Below are positions 26,344 to 35,304 of a stretch of DNA of 64,000 nt, in pieces. The notes beneath the pieces are model-generated. The model ran no database searches. It had not been told where the DNA came from and saw nothing but the letters and a program-made list of their open reading frames with translations. The position numbers and the translations under genes were made by a program. Numbering within the stretch: the stretch's first letter is position 1; each line of letters starts with the position of its first letter. The DNA lies in NCBI RefSeq assembly GCF_000817815.1, contig NZ_JPRD01000015.1, forward strand, positions 124,001-188,000, in the 5' to 3' direction. The stretch is from Vibrio owensii CAIM 1854 = LMG 25443. GTDB lineage: Bacteria > Pseudomonadota > Gammaproteobacteria > Enterobacterales > Vibrionaceae.

Positions 26344-27084
26344 CTAGCGTGTTGCGTTGTGATTCAAGTTCCTCAAAAGTACAAAGCAACCTGTGATTAG
26401 TCGATTAAAGAGAAACGCATAAGCTACCACCCCGACTATGTAGACTAAGGACAGTAGAAACAATGGTAAAAGACTAATATTAGAAACATCAGTATTGTTA
26501 TAGATAACTGGGAGAACTATACCAGCTGCAGCTGAGCATAGACCTAGTGTTATATTCGTATCAGAAACATACTTCAAGTTAGACTCTGATTTGACCCATT
26601 GATTAAACGCACTCGTGTATAGTTCACCTGAATAAGAATCAGCAAAGCGGTAACTACTAAATCCGAGACTAAATGTGAATAGTGGGATAATGCACTTCCC
26701 TGCAGACTCTAAGACCATTCCTAGCGTAATCGGTGTATCTAAAACACCCAAATCCGTACTTCCCACATTTACGCACATGTTGAAGAAAACAAAAAATGGA
26801 AGATATTTCATAGTCGAAGTCCACGAAGACGCGACAATGGAAAAAATCTCCTTTAAAAATTGCTTAAACAAACCTGTCGATTCAATTGATTGAAGTTGCG
26901 CGAAAGACTTCAGCTCCAATACCTGCGCAAGAAGCTTGGCGGTCTCAATTGATGTCGGGTCACCGTTTTCGATGCGTGAAATAGTTTTAGTTGTTTTATG
27001 AATTGCTGCGGCCAATGCTTCTTGAGTAAAACCTTTCGCAACCCGAATATCTTTCAAAGCTGGCAGATGAACTGATACAGACAT
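26344..27084 (-). CDS. Membrane-bound XRE-family regulator
   Basis: A 246-residue protein with an N-terminal XRE helix-turn-helix (residues about 8-60: LKDIRVAKGFTQEALAAAIH, then TISRIENG) fused to about four membrane segments (about 95-112, 130-150, 180-198 and 205-240). Membrane-tethered XRE proteins couple a membrane event to transcription. Its position upstream of the VWA / SBP-OmpA operon, on the same strand, suggests control of that operon. The sensed signal is unknown. Confidence 0.7.
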   Translation of the reverse strand: MSVSVHLPALKDIRVAKGFTQEALAAAIHKTTKTISRIENGDPTSIETAKLLAQVLELKSFAQLQSIESTGLFKQFLKEIFSIVASSWTSTMKYLPFFVFFNMCVNVGSTDLGVLDTPITLGMVLESAGKCIIPLFTFSLGFSSYRFADSYSGELYTSAFNQWVKSESNLKYVSDTNITLGLCSAAAGIVLPVIYNNTDVSNISLLPLFLLSLVYIVGVVAYAFLFNRLITGCFVLLRNLNHNATR

Positions 27085-27274
27085 GAGTAACTCTCCGTAG
27101 TGTTTGATGGCCTATAGATTTGTGTAAATTGTAATCTCACTCAAGAAACAAAGCCAGACATTAACTAGACACAAGGTAGACATGAACTAGACATCTTATA
27201 TATATCAATAAGATAACAATAGACTCTCAAGTTTCGTCACTTTGAAGAGAAAACCACCCTAGCCCGCTCATAAT

Positions 27275-27297
27275 AAAAAAGTCCCGGAAAGGGACCG
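27275..27297 (-). terminator. Intrinsic terminator of the CoiA-like gene
   Basis: On the minus strand GTCCC / GGGAC pairs around TTTCC and is followed by six T residues, about 35 bases beyond the stop. Confidence 0.75.
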
Positions 27298-27329
27298 TCG
27301 ATTCATTAAAATTCAAACTAAACACAAAG

Positions 27330-28226
27330 CTACTGAGGTTTAAATGGAAGAGGATTGCCTGGTAAAAAACATCGGTCGCAGGATGTGCCTTTATGCTCGC
27401 TAAACCATGCAACATCGCAGCGAGGACAATAATAATCCCCTGCTCCTTTATGCTTTCCGTATCGTTCTTCCTTACTTTTAAAAATGCGTTTCAAAGACTC
27501 ATTCTCCTTTGCTACGACTTCTCTAAGGTGTTCAGTTGCAATCTGGTATGACTCTTCTTTTAGAGGGTGGCTAAACCAGGACTTAGCCATGATGCTCCCA
27601 AATACAAATCTAACAACCCGCTCTTTAAAGCTTATGTCGATTTCCTCATCCTTACCGAAATCACGATAAATAGAATCCAACTCAGTTAAATCAATCTCGA
27701 TCAGACAAACCTTTGAGTCCACTTCACCACTGAAACGCTCTCTACCTGGATAATAAAAGTGGAGGGCTATAACATAATCACCAAGGGTTGATGCCACATC
27801 GATATCGTAAGTATCAAGTTTTGTCTCTACGACAACATTCCTTAAGTTAACTTGTTTAGGTTCTGTGACGGTGTGCTTATACTCATGCAATCTACCGCTA
27901 CGGTCCTTCATTCCAAGATTAAATTCCAATGGCGGAATAGTGAAGTCGAGAAGATCCGGCATCTCTCGCAGGCACTGTTTTATCATCAATCGCATTGCAA
28001 CATAAAAACTCAGTGAACATTCAATCTCATTGACACCTTGATCGCTTGAATCTTTATCATGAGCAAAGTGGTCCGAACGATCGACACAGAATCGTGCCAC
28101 TAGCCTTTGTTTACAAGCTGGGCATACGCACTCACACGCTTTACCGCGCTCTACCTCTGAAATATCCAATAATCGGCCAGACGAAATATGTAAACCAAAA
28201 GGAATAAGATTTGATGACATATACAA
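27330..28226 (-). CDS. CoiA-like predicted nuclease
   Basis: A 298-residue cytoplasmic protein. The N-terminus carries the CoiA-family zinc motif (CECVCPACKQRLVARF, then DHFAH). The middle has a restriction-nuclease-like strand order (VVVETKLDTYDIDVAS..., then CLIEIDLTELD) as in the CoiA nuclease domain. A C-terminal zinc ribbon (YCPRCDVAWFSEHKGTSCDRC) is an unusual addition. CoiA was first found as a competence protein processing incoming DNA; many copies in proteobacteria are on mobile elements. It lies 39 bases from the end of the recombinase gene, on the same strand and downstream of it, so the two are likely co-transcribed. Confidence 0.6.
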   Translation of the reverse strand: MYMSSNLIPFGLHISSGRLLDISEVERGKACECVCPACKQRLVARFCVDRSDHFAHDKDSSDQGVNEIECSLSFYVAMRLMIKQCLREMPDLLDFTIPPLEFNLGMKDRSGRLHEYKHTVTEPKQVNLRNVVVETKLDTYDIDVASTLGDYVIALHFYYPGRERFSGEVDSKVCLIEIDLTELDSIYRDFGKDEEIDISFKERVVRFVFGSIMAKSWFSHPLKEESYQIATEHLREVVAKENESLKRIFKSKEERYGKHKGAGDYYCPRCDVAWFSEHKGTSCDRCFLPGNPLPFKPQ

Positions 28227-28265
28227 TTCCCCTCAAATGTCTCAAACAGTTACTGCTGTTAAACG

Positions 28266-29540
28266 CTATAGGCTATCAAAAATGTATGAATCTTTTAGAC
28301 TTAACGATTCTGCCCTTTGCTCAATATCAGAGTGCGTATAAATCGCCAGTACAGCTTCTGTGCTATGACCAGAGCATTTCATTACAACCATCTTTGGGCG
28401 TCCAGAATGAAGGTCCATTGAAATTCCAGTATGACGCCAGCAGTGGCAGGAGCGACCGGTGATATCATCTGCATCTTCGAAGTAATTATCTTCTCGAAGT
28501 AATGAGGCTGCTCGAGCAAATACAGCTTTAACTAACTCCCCGATTTGACCCTTACCTAAGTTAGCATTGAGTTCGTGCGCCTGCCTTCCATGAGTGCCAG
28601 CTCGATGCCTCACAAATAAGGGAGTGTTATCATCTTTTGAAGGAAAGTCTGACATCCCCAAATAATTACGATATCGACTCAAAGCATCGAGCAAACGTTG
28701 AGTAATCATAACGTTTCTGCTTTTCCCTCTTTTCGATGAGGGGATGAAAAATGTATAGTGTTTTTTCAGTCCTTCCCCCCTACGCATTTTAAAGTCGCTC
28801 ATGGTTGGCGAATATCCAAATCTTGCACTAATTTCACTGACTCGCGGATACGCTAGTAACAAAAAGTAAATTAAAAAACGAGTACGCTCATGCCTAACAG
28901 GGTCTTCTTTAGCCATTTGCTCAACAGCTCTGAGCGCATATTTTAACTGAAGTCCATTTAGCGCTTTGTCCTTCATATCGTCATCATCAACAGCCAAGTT
29001 TGAGAACCGGTTTGATGTTAAGTTCCTGATGGCAACAGCTGCTGGATTCTTTTCGAAGTAATCAACATCAGCAAGGAATATGAAAAAACCTGACAAATTC
29101 GATAACTGAGCTGTTAAAGATGATTGCTTTCGTTGATAAGGTTGTGGAAGTTTTTTGTTGGTAAATGGTAGCCAATTTGGATTGATTGAGACCTGACCTG
29201 TTTTCTTATCAACCAGGAACATTGACGGGCTATTCTTGCCAATAAGTTCCAGTGGTGGGGTGTTCCCGAATTTGATGAAATCATTCATATCAACACGGTT
29301 TAACTCAATGATATCTTTGCCAGCAACTAACCATGCCCAGTTAAAAAACAGGTTCAGATCCTTTCTCACAGCGAGAAAAGAGTTTGGTTGATTATCAAAT
29401 TCTTTCAGATACTCAATGGCCCATTCATAACTTGCCATAGCCGTGGGGATTTTGCGTATTGTTGTAAGCAACGAACTTTCAACGCAAACTGTATAATCTT
29501 CAATGCTACCAATGGGTGGGAACAGAGGGTAAAATTGCAT
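28266..29540 (-). CDS. Tyrosine recombinase / integrase
   Basis: A 424-residue site-specific recombinase. The catalytic set is visible in order: Arg in AYPRVSEI, Lys in SSKRGKSR, His-x-x-Arg in SCHCWRHTGIS, His in CSGHSTEA and the nucleophile Tyr in AVLAIYTHSD. The N-terminal half is the SAM-like core-binding domain. ATG 29540 is preferred; a GTG at 29597 would add 19 hydrophobic residues that do not fit. It is the only recombinase in the window and a candidate for integrating the element, although it sits 29 kb from the lolD edge with no tRNA or obvious att site beside it. Confidence 0.85.
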   Translation of the reverse strand: MQFYPLFPPIGSIEDYTVCVESSLLTTIRKIPTAMASYEWAIEYLKEFDNQPNSFLAVRKDLNLFFNWAWLVAGKDIIELNRVDMNDFIKFGNTPPLELIGKNSPSMFLVDKKTGQVSINPNWLPFTNKKLPQPYQRKQSSLTAQLSNLSGFFIFLADVDYFEKNPAAVAIRNLTSNRFSNLAVDDDDMKDKALNGLQLKYALRAVEQMAKEDPVRHERTRFLIYFLLLAYPRVSEISARFGYSPTMSDFKMRRGEGLKKHYTFFIPSSKRGKSRNVMITQRLLDALSRYRNYLGMSDFPSKDDNTPLFVRHRAGTHGRQAHELNANLGKGQIGELVKAVFARAASLLREDNYFEDADDITGRSCHCWRHTGISMDLHSGRPKMVVMKCSGHSTEAVLAIYTHSDIEQRAESLSLKDSYIFDSL

Positions 29541-29628
29541 AGCTAAACCACTTTTATCAGAAATTACTGCCGCAATACAGGCAGTTAGAAAGAGCACCCA
29601 GATGATTTGGGATTACCCCTAGAAACAA

Positions 29629-29721
29629 TTGTCATATGCCTATATACTACAATATAGCAAAATAAATGCGACCTCTTACTTACTAATTTCAGAGCAATTC
29701 TGTCAACAAGTTTCTAATGCC
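29629..29721. promoter_or_regulatory. Divergent integrase-methylase promoter region with small inverted repeat
   Basis: CTATAT (29640-29645) and ATATAG (29652-29657) flank 6 bases, in the short region between the two divergent genes. It may be an operator or simply overlapping -10 elements. If the methylase starts at 29629 this lies inside its gene. Confidence 0.25.
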
Positions 29722-30576
29722 ATGCAAAAACCAGTAGTTGTAAGCCCTTTAAAGTGGGCTGGAAATAAAATGTGGCTGGCTAAACGCTTAGCTCGCTTAA
29801 TCCAAAAAGATGTAGACGTGAATGATTCCGTTGTTGAACTATTTGCCGGCTCGCTTGGCTTTTCGTTGTTCTATGGGTTCAATAATGTAATAGCTAATGA
29901 CGTAGATAAGCCTTTAATCAGCTTCTACAACCATCTAAAATCAGGCTTCATTCCCGACTCTGGACTTACCGTAGAAAAGGAAGCGTATTACCAATACAGG
30001 GATAGATATAACGACCTAGTTGAAAGCAATGATTTTGGTGAAGAGCTCGCCAGCATTTTCTACTACATTAACTGCGTAGGCTATAATGGTCTTTTCCGAA
30101 AAGCACAGCGAACAGGAAGATTGAACGTACCGTTTGGTGATTACAAACGCTACCCTCATCAAAAGCTCCAATTATGCAAGAACTTCGGTCAACATGTAAA
30201 AACGTGGGAATTTACAAACAAATGCTTTACACAAGTGGATGGAATTGAAGGCGCTGGCTTAATCCTTGCTGACCCGCCATATGAGGGGACATTTACTGGG
30301 TACAATGGTAAATTCACTTTCGAAGACCAATTAAAAGTTATCGAAACATTAGATAAGGCCAACTGCCCTATCATTGCTACCAACTCGATTAAAAGCAAAC
30401 CTCTAATTCATGCATACAAAGATGCTGGGTACAGCATATACAAATCGCTGGTTCCAAGACGAATAAGCAGAAACGTAACTGAACGCAAACCGGAGTTTGA
30501 GCTCATTGCGTTGAAAAATTTTACGACGCAACGTGTTAGAACGTTATGTCCAGAATTACAAAAAATCCGAGTATAA
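29722..30576 (+). CDS. Dam-type (D12 class) DNA adenine N6-methyltransferase
   Basis: A 284-residue enzyme from ATG 29722. It shows the alpha-class order: PLKWAGNK (SAM-binding motif X), ELFAGSLGFS (motif I), NVPFGDYK, and the catalytic DPPY at about residue 183. It methylates adenine, GATC if it resembles Dam, but the target is not proven by sequence. A longer frame from 29629 adds 31 residues without similarity. It is divergent from the recombinase, with no restriction enzyme alongside, so it is a solitary methylase that may protect or regulate the element. Confidence 0.85.
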   Translation: MQKPVVVSPLKWAGNKMWLAKRLARLIQKDVDVNDSVVELFAGSLGFSLFYGFNNVIANDVDKPLISFYNHLKSGFIPDSGLTVEKEAYYQYRDRYNDLVESNDFGEELASIFYYINCVGYNGLFRKAQRTGRLNVPFGDYKRYPHQKLQLCKNFGQHVKTWEFTNKCFTQVDGIEGAGLILADPPYEGTFTGYNGKFTFEDQLKVIETLDKANCPIIATNSIKSKPLIHAYKDAGYSIYKSLVPRRISRNVTERKPEFELIALKNFTTQRVRTLCPELQKIRV

Positions 30577-30581
30577 CCAAA

Positions 30582-30848
30582 ATGAGATTACCAAAACTTA
30601 GAAAAGCAACCCAGAAGGATGTAGAGAAGTATGCCGTTCTTAAAGCCTTCTGGTTTTGTCTCGTATTTTTCTTTGCTATAACATGCGCACTTGGCATTTT
30701 AAGCGTTTACACACAAACAGACGTCCATACTACAGAAACAAAACTAAAGGCTCTACTTGACTTTGGCTTAGCCGTAACCTTAGGAGTAATTAGTTTAAAG
30801 CGCGCATTCAAATATAGACAAATCGCTAATAATAAAAAGGGTAGCTAA
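30582..30848 (+). CDS. Small membrane protein (two transmembrane segments)
   Basis: An 88-residue protein with hydrophobic segments around KAFWFCLVFFFAITCALGIL and LLDFGLAVTLGVISL, and a basic tail. ATG 30582 starts 5 bases after the methylase stop; an in-frame ATG at 30546 would overlap it. Probably co-transcribed with the methylase. No function recognised. Confidence 0.45.
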   Translation: MRLPKLRKATQKDVEKYAVLKAFWFCLVFFFAITCALGILSVYTQTDVHTTETKLKALLDFGLAVTLGVISLKRAFKYRQIANNKKGS

Positions 30849-30857
30849 GCTACCCTT
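30837..30857. terminator. Terminator at the convergent end of the 30582 and 30876 genes
   Basis: AAGGGTAGC / GCTACCCTT with a 3-nt loop that holds the stop codon of the upstream gene. The A-run on the left makes it a good terminator for the minus strand, and a weaker one for the plus strand. Confidence 0.75.
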
Positions 30858-30875
30858 GTTAAATGCTGACAAAGT

Positions 30876-31835
30876 TCAGTACATTAATTTGCCATCCGAC
30901 GACTCAGATATCGTCAATAACGTCTTGCTGATGACCTCTGAGTAAAAGTCTGATGTTAGTAAGTCTTTCACTCTTATTCGTTTTTTATTGTAGGCAATAA
31001 TATCATCGACAACATACTGGATTTTTAGCTTCTCCCGGAGTGTCCAACTATCCGCAATCTCATCAGCCAAGCCTAAATCAACCGCTTCACTTCCAGTCCA
31101 AACGAGCCCACTCAAAACTCGTGGGTCATCTGAAAGTTTGTCTCCTCTACCTTCTTTTAGTACTCGTTTAAATTCACCAAACAGAGGTGTCAAGATGTTA
31201 TCCTCAACGTGCTCGGCTACAACCCTATCCTCAGGCTGGAATGGATCAAGAAAAGTCTTATGCTGCCCTTTCGAATATGAACGGCGTTCAATGCCTACTT
31301 GGTTCATCAACTTAGTAAATCCCCAACCTTCTATTTTAACACCGACACTACCAACAAGAGAGTTTCGATGAACATAAACCTCATCAGCCTGACTTCCTAT
31401 ATACAAGCACGCACTAGCGCAAATCTCACCGATGGAGAAAACAACCCTTTTCCCAGACTTTCGGATGTCATCAATTGCGTTACTAACGATCTCTGCATGA
31501 ACTGGGCTACCTCCACCAGAATCAGCTTCAATAAGAATCGATTTAACGTTGTCATTGTTATTAGCTTGATCTAATGCAGCCACGATCTTCATAGCATCGC
31601 CATACTTACTTCCCGGGCCTATCGCCCCTTCAATTTTGATTAAAGCGATATGAGGCTTGTCAGGGATCTCGTTTGGGTCTTCACCAAGCCATACAAACAT
31701 TTGAACGCCTACAAGAAGAAAAAAGAAAATTGGTACGAATGACTTTAATGTAGAACGGCGAGAAAGCTTTGAAAGCTGATTTCTAATATCAATCAACACA
31801 TTAGTGGTTGACTCATCTGGATCGGATTTAGACAT
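30876..31835 (-). CDS. S49-family (SppA-like) membrane peptidase
   Basis: A 319-residue protein with one membrane anchor (about residues 32-50) and an SppA-type protease domain outside. The nucleophile Ser141 is in GEICASACLYIG. The general-base Lys193 is in SKGQHKTFLDPF, 52 residues later, the same spacing as the Ser-Lys pair of Bacillus SppA. The ADSGGGSP turn before the nucleophile is also typical. It cleaves signal-peptide remnants or small membrane proteins in the family. On a conjugative element it may trim pilin, or limit or process envelope proteins; that part is inference. Single gene between terminators. Confidence 0.85.
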   Translation of the reverse strand: MSKSDPDESTTNVLIDIRNQLSKLSRRSTLKSFVPIFFFLLVGVQMFVWLGEDPNEIPDKPHIALIKIEGAIGPGSKYGDAMKIVAALDQANNNDNVKSILIEADSGGGSPVHAEIVSNAIDDIRKSGKRVVFSIGEICASACLYIGSQADEVYVHRNSLVGSVGVKIEGWGFTKLMNQVGIERRSYSKGQHKTFLDPFQPEDRVVAEHVEDNILTPLFGEFKRVLKEGRGDKLSDDPRVLSGLVWTGSEAVDLGLADEIADSWTLREKLKIQYVVDDIIAYNKKRIRVKDLLTSDFYSEVISKTLLTISESSDGKLMY

Positions 31836-31933
31836 GGAAACTCTCCATTAAATTGAAGTTATAGTTATGTTATTTGCATACATACAACTTCAATTCTAAT
31901 GGCGAGAAACATAATAGCAAAGAATATTTACAA

Positions 31934-32551
31934 TTAATAAAATGGTGCAATACTGATTTTTTCAATCACATAACGGTTGATTGCTCGCATCGCCGCCAAC
32001 TCATCGAAAAGTGGCTCTGTGCGATCGATTGATACTACTTTGCGAGAGCTTTGAGTTAGCTGATAGAGTTCGTCGGAAAGGAAAGCATCTATCTCATGGC
32101 CCATTAAAGAGTAATGAATGACATCGTCGGGAAGGTGTTTCAATGCTATAGCAATCATCGCAGCCGAAATCAAAGAATCAACGTTAACAGAGTCTTTCCA
32201 TCTCTCGTCACTACAAATGGTATCAATAGCTGAGCGTGTTTGAACCACAATGTTGATAAATCTATTGTAGTCAAAATCATCGCATTCAGTGAGCAGCTCA
32301 CTAATGCGAACTCTAATTTTGTTCAATGCCCTGTTTAAGCGATTATTCTCACGAAATATTACAGCCTCTTTAACACCAACAAACTTACTCTGTAGGTGAG
32401 TCGAGGCCAAAGATATCGTAGATAAGGGGTCATTATAAAAGAATGTCATTATGACATCATCGGACTCATTCAATAATGATGAGATATCATACGAATCAAT
32501 TGGGGATAGACAGCCATCTGCTTTTATTAGTTCTGTAGCGAAAATACTCAT
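31934..32551 (-). CDS. Hypothetical helical protein
   Basis: A 205-residue, soluble, mostly helical acidic protein, not recognised. No catalytic or binding motif is visible. It stands about 100 bases upstream of the S49 gene on the same strand. Confidence 0.45.
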   Translation of the reverse strand: MSIFATELIKADGCLSPIDSYDISSLLNESDDVIMTFFYNDPLSTISLASTHLQSKFVGVKEAVIFRENNRLNRALNKIRVRISELLTECDDFDYNRFINIVVQTRSAIDTICSDERWKDSVNVDSLISAAMIAIALKHLPDDVIHYSLMGHEIDAFLSDELYQLTQSSRKVVSIDRTEPLFDELAAMRAINRYVIEKISIAPFY

Positions 32552-33001
32552 AATTCTTTACACACAACAACTCAAAAGTTCCGCACTCTGTCTGATGCAG
32601 AGGCAGACGAAAATAGACAAAAGATAATCGTTTGAATGCTTATACTATAATGCGGCTACATTAATTATGCTTTATACATAGCTCACAAATTTACATTCAG
32701 ACTATCAACTTACAAAACGTGCCGGACTTTCCGTGACTCAGCGCCGTTTTCTACTTGCCAGGAAAGCCAATAAACTTTGCACCTCCGAAATGCACAGTTC
32801 AACTTTCCAGTTTCCACTATGTACCTTGTGGATATGACTGTAAATTTTATGTCATTTTTAGGTAAATTAAAGTAGAATTGGTTCACTAGGATGAATTAGA
32901 ATATGAAGTTTATTAAAAAAATCCGACAAACGCTTTGAAAACAACACGTTACGACATCAAAGCCCGATGGAATATTTTAACGAATAGGACACCTGAGAAA
33001 T
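32552..33001. other. Intergenic region, nothing recognised
   Basis: 450 bases between divergent genes. There is a TATACTATAAT stretch near 32640 that could be a plus-strand -10 region, but no matching -35. No repeats, tRNA or coding frame are supported. Confidence 0.25.
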
Positions 33002-34171
33002 ATGAAATGCTCAGTTTACTCGTTCATGACTACAATGAAACCTGCTAAAAACACCATCCTTACTTGCGCATTAGGTTTGATAATGATGGTGTTTACATTT
33101 CAAGCATCTGCCACAAAGGTAGGCATAATTGTCGGCAGTCTTAATGCTGAAAGTTCGCCTTCTAATGCCGAAAAAATGTGCATATTGAAAAACCTTTCAT
33201 CTTCAGCAAGCCAAAGAACACAAGACCTTGAATTCGTTTTTGTACAAAATAAAAGGTCAGCAAAAGGTACGGCAGATGCAGTGATGGAGCTTCTTGTTAA
33301 AGATGTAGATATAGTTCTTTTACCTCTGATATCTAAAGAAGCACAGGTAGCCTCGAGAATTCTGACTCAATTCAACACACCGTTTGTCACGTCCGCGTCA
33401 TCAACTGAAGTTATCAAAGACCATAAGCTTGGCTTGTCGATCATGCCGTCCAATAGGATTCAGGCTGAATTATTAGCTCGACACTTTATCAAATCCCATA
33501 AGCAAGACAGCATACATATCCTTCGAAACTCTGGGGACCAATATTCTTCTACAATTGCGAATCAATTCGTTCATTCATTAATGAAGCTGAATCCAGACAT
33601 CAAGATTTATAATTCAAATTACAAATCAACGACCATAAATGGATTTATGCAAGGCCTGAAAGATGGTGATGTGGTATTTGCCCCACTTTTTAATCCACAC
33701 ATTGCTATGGTTTATACGGCTGCAGTCGCAAGCCAAAAACAGATAACTATTTTAGGTACCGACTCTGTTGGTGGTCGAAGTGAGTTCTATGATGTAGTAG
33801 AAGAATTTTCGGATAATGTTGACCTGCAGTTTGTCAAAAATTGGAATGGTGAAGTCAAAGGGCCTAACAGCAGGGATTTACGCGCTTACGTCAAAGCGTA
33901 CTGTCCAAAAGACAAAAGTACATTTCTAACAACATACTCATATGACCTTCTAAGACTTGTTATTGATGAAAGCTCCAGACTAGAAAAATTAACATCAAAA
34001 TCCGATGCTATTAATGTTCTGCGGTCTTCGGGATATATCACAACTATGGATGGTAGCCCCATGAACTTCGATGAAGCGGGATACAACTACAAGCCAATGT
34101 ACCTTTACAAAATCACCTCAGACGGAAATCAGCTTGTCAAAACACTGAAATTCGATGAAGGCATCAAATGA
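33002..34171 (+). CDS. Type 1 periplasmic binding protein (Leu/Ile/Val-binding-like)
   Basis: A 389-residue exported protein. A signal peptide (ending ...TFQASA) precedes a fold-I binding protein: VGIIVGSLNAES, then VDIVLLPLISKEA, FNTPFVTSASST, and a C-terminal YSYDLLRLVIDES, as in ABC amino-acid receptors of the Peripla_BP_6 group. No ABC permease is nearby; instead the next gene, coupled by ATGA, encodes a membrane LytTR protein. I infer that it is the periplasmic sensor of a signalling pair. The ligand is unknown. A start at 33035 is an alternative. Confidence 0.7.
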   Translation: MKCSVYSFMTTMKPAKNTILTCALGLIMMVFTFQASATKVGIIVGSLNAESSPSNAEKMCILKNLSSSASQRTQDLEFVFVQNKRSAKGTADAVMELLVKDVDIVLLPLISKEAQVASRILTQFNTPFVTSASSTEVIKDHKLGLSIMPSNRIQAELLARHFIKSHKQDSIHILRNSGDQYSSTIANQFVHSLMKLNPDIKIYNSNYKSTTINGFMQGLKDGDVVFAPLFNPHIAMVYTAAVASQKQITILGTDSVGGRSEFYDVVEEFSDNVDLQFVKNWNGEVKGPNSRDLRAYVKAYCPKDKSTFLTTYSYDLLRLVIDESSRLEKLTSKSDAINVLRSSGYITTMDGSPMNFDEAGYNYKPMYLYKITSDGNQLVKTLKFDEGIK

Positions 34172-35304
34172 AAGCTATAAAGAATCGATTAGTAATTTAC
34201 TCTGGCATAATCATTGGGTTAAACCTGCTCCTTTTTGGTGTAACGAGCACGACTGTTACTCCGGACAAGAACATCAACATCACTAAGAGCATTATAGCTG
34301 CATGGGTACATACAGACTCATTTCTAGATAGAGTGTACACCTACAATATTGACGGTGTGAATGATAGCATCTCCACACTCATCAATGCTTACAATGCTGA
34401 TTCAATTAATGCAGGGATGTGTATCTCTGCTACCATCCATAACTTCAATAACAGAGATCAAGAACATCGCACCAACTGCACCACTGGCACAACCCTTACT
34501 CGACTAACGAGTAATGCGAAAGAACTTGAACTGGTTACTGGTGAAATACAGTTAAAAGTTGGCGCAAAGTCCCTTGGCACGGTTGAGTATTACATCTCTA
34601 CAAAGAGTACAGCACCGTTTTATGAACAAATTCGCAACAAGAAAGGATTCATAACACTCAATTTAGTGATAAATCTACTTTCTGTCTTACTTATTTACAT
34701 GCTGTATCGTGCTGAGCTAAAAAAAGCTAGTATCAAAGTTGAAACTGACATTAAAGCTGCTAAAAACATCTTTGATTCAAAGGTTTATGAAAAAGATAAG
34801 AACCATGAAATTGCAATTACTGAGTTAAAAGCCAAGCACCAGAATGAACTCGCTCAAAAGGAATTAGAAATACGAAAAGCTCTTGAACAGAGCTACGTCG
34901 AAACCACTGATGAAGCAAGAATTAGTATCCTAAAAAAGATTTCAAATGGTAATAAAAAGGTTTTTCCAATCAATGATGAGGTTATTTACATTTCCTATTA
35001 TCATCCAGACGCCAAAATCTATTCGAAATCCAAAGAAGAAAGAAGCTTCCGTAGCTCTCTTTCAGATATCATGACTGCTTTTCATGTCGATTTCATACAC
35101 CTTAATAGAAAGGTCATGCTCAATAAGGCATATATAGGAAACCGAAACCATGTCACATTAATTGAGTCCGGTAAGAAGTTGAAAGTGATTTTAAAAAGTA
35201 AAACTGGCGAGGAGGAAGTTGAAGTTACTAATGCTTGCAGAGATGCGTTTATCCAACTCCTTGCTAACAATAACAATCTAATTGAGGACAAAGCAGCTTC
35301 ATGA
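34168..35304 (+). CDS. Membrane-anchored LytTR-type DNA-binding regulator
   Basis: A 378-residue protein. Two membrane segments (about residues 8-25 and 162-180) bracket a periplasmic loop with Cys residues. A coiled coil follows (about 185-250). The C-terminal domain (about 265-365) follows the LytTR pattern: EVIYISYYHPD, the basic KEERSFRSSLSDIMTAF helix, FIHLNRKVMLNKAYI and a closing strand. LytTR domains bind DNA through beta strands and usually sit on response regulators, so a membrane-bound one implies direct signal transfer from the periplasm. Its start overlaps the binding-protein gene by 4 bases. Confidence 0.65.
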   Translation: MKAIKNRLVIYSGIIIGLNLLLFGVTSTTVTPDKNINITKSIIAAWVHTDSFLDRVYTYNIDGVNDSISTLINAYNADSINAGMCISATIHNFNNRDQEHRTNCTTGTTLTRLTSNAKELELVTGEIQLKVGAKSLGTVEYYISTKSTAPFYEQIRNKKGFITLNLVINLLSVLLIYMLYRAELKKASIKVETDIKAAKNIFDSKVYEKDKNHEIAITELKAKHQNELAQKELEIRKALEQSYVETTDEARISILKKISNGNKKVFPINDEVIYISYYHPDAKIYSKSKEERSFRSSLSDIMTAFHVDFIHLNRKVMLNKAYIGNRNHVTLIESGKKLKVILKSKTGEEEVEVTNACRDAFIQLLANNNNLIEDKAAS

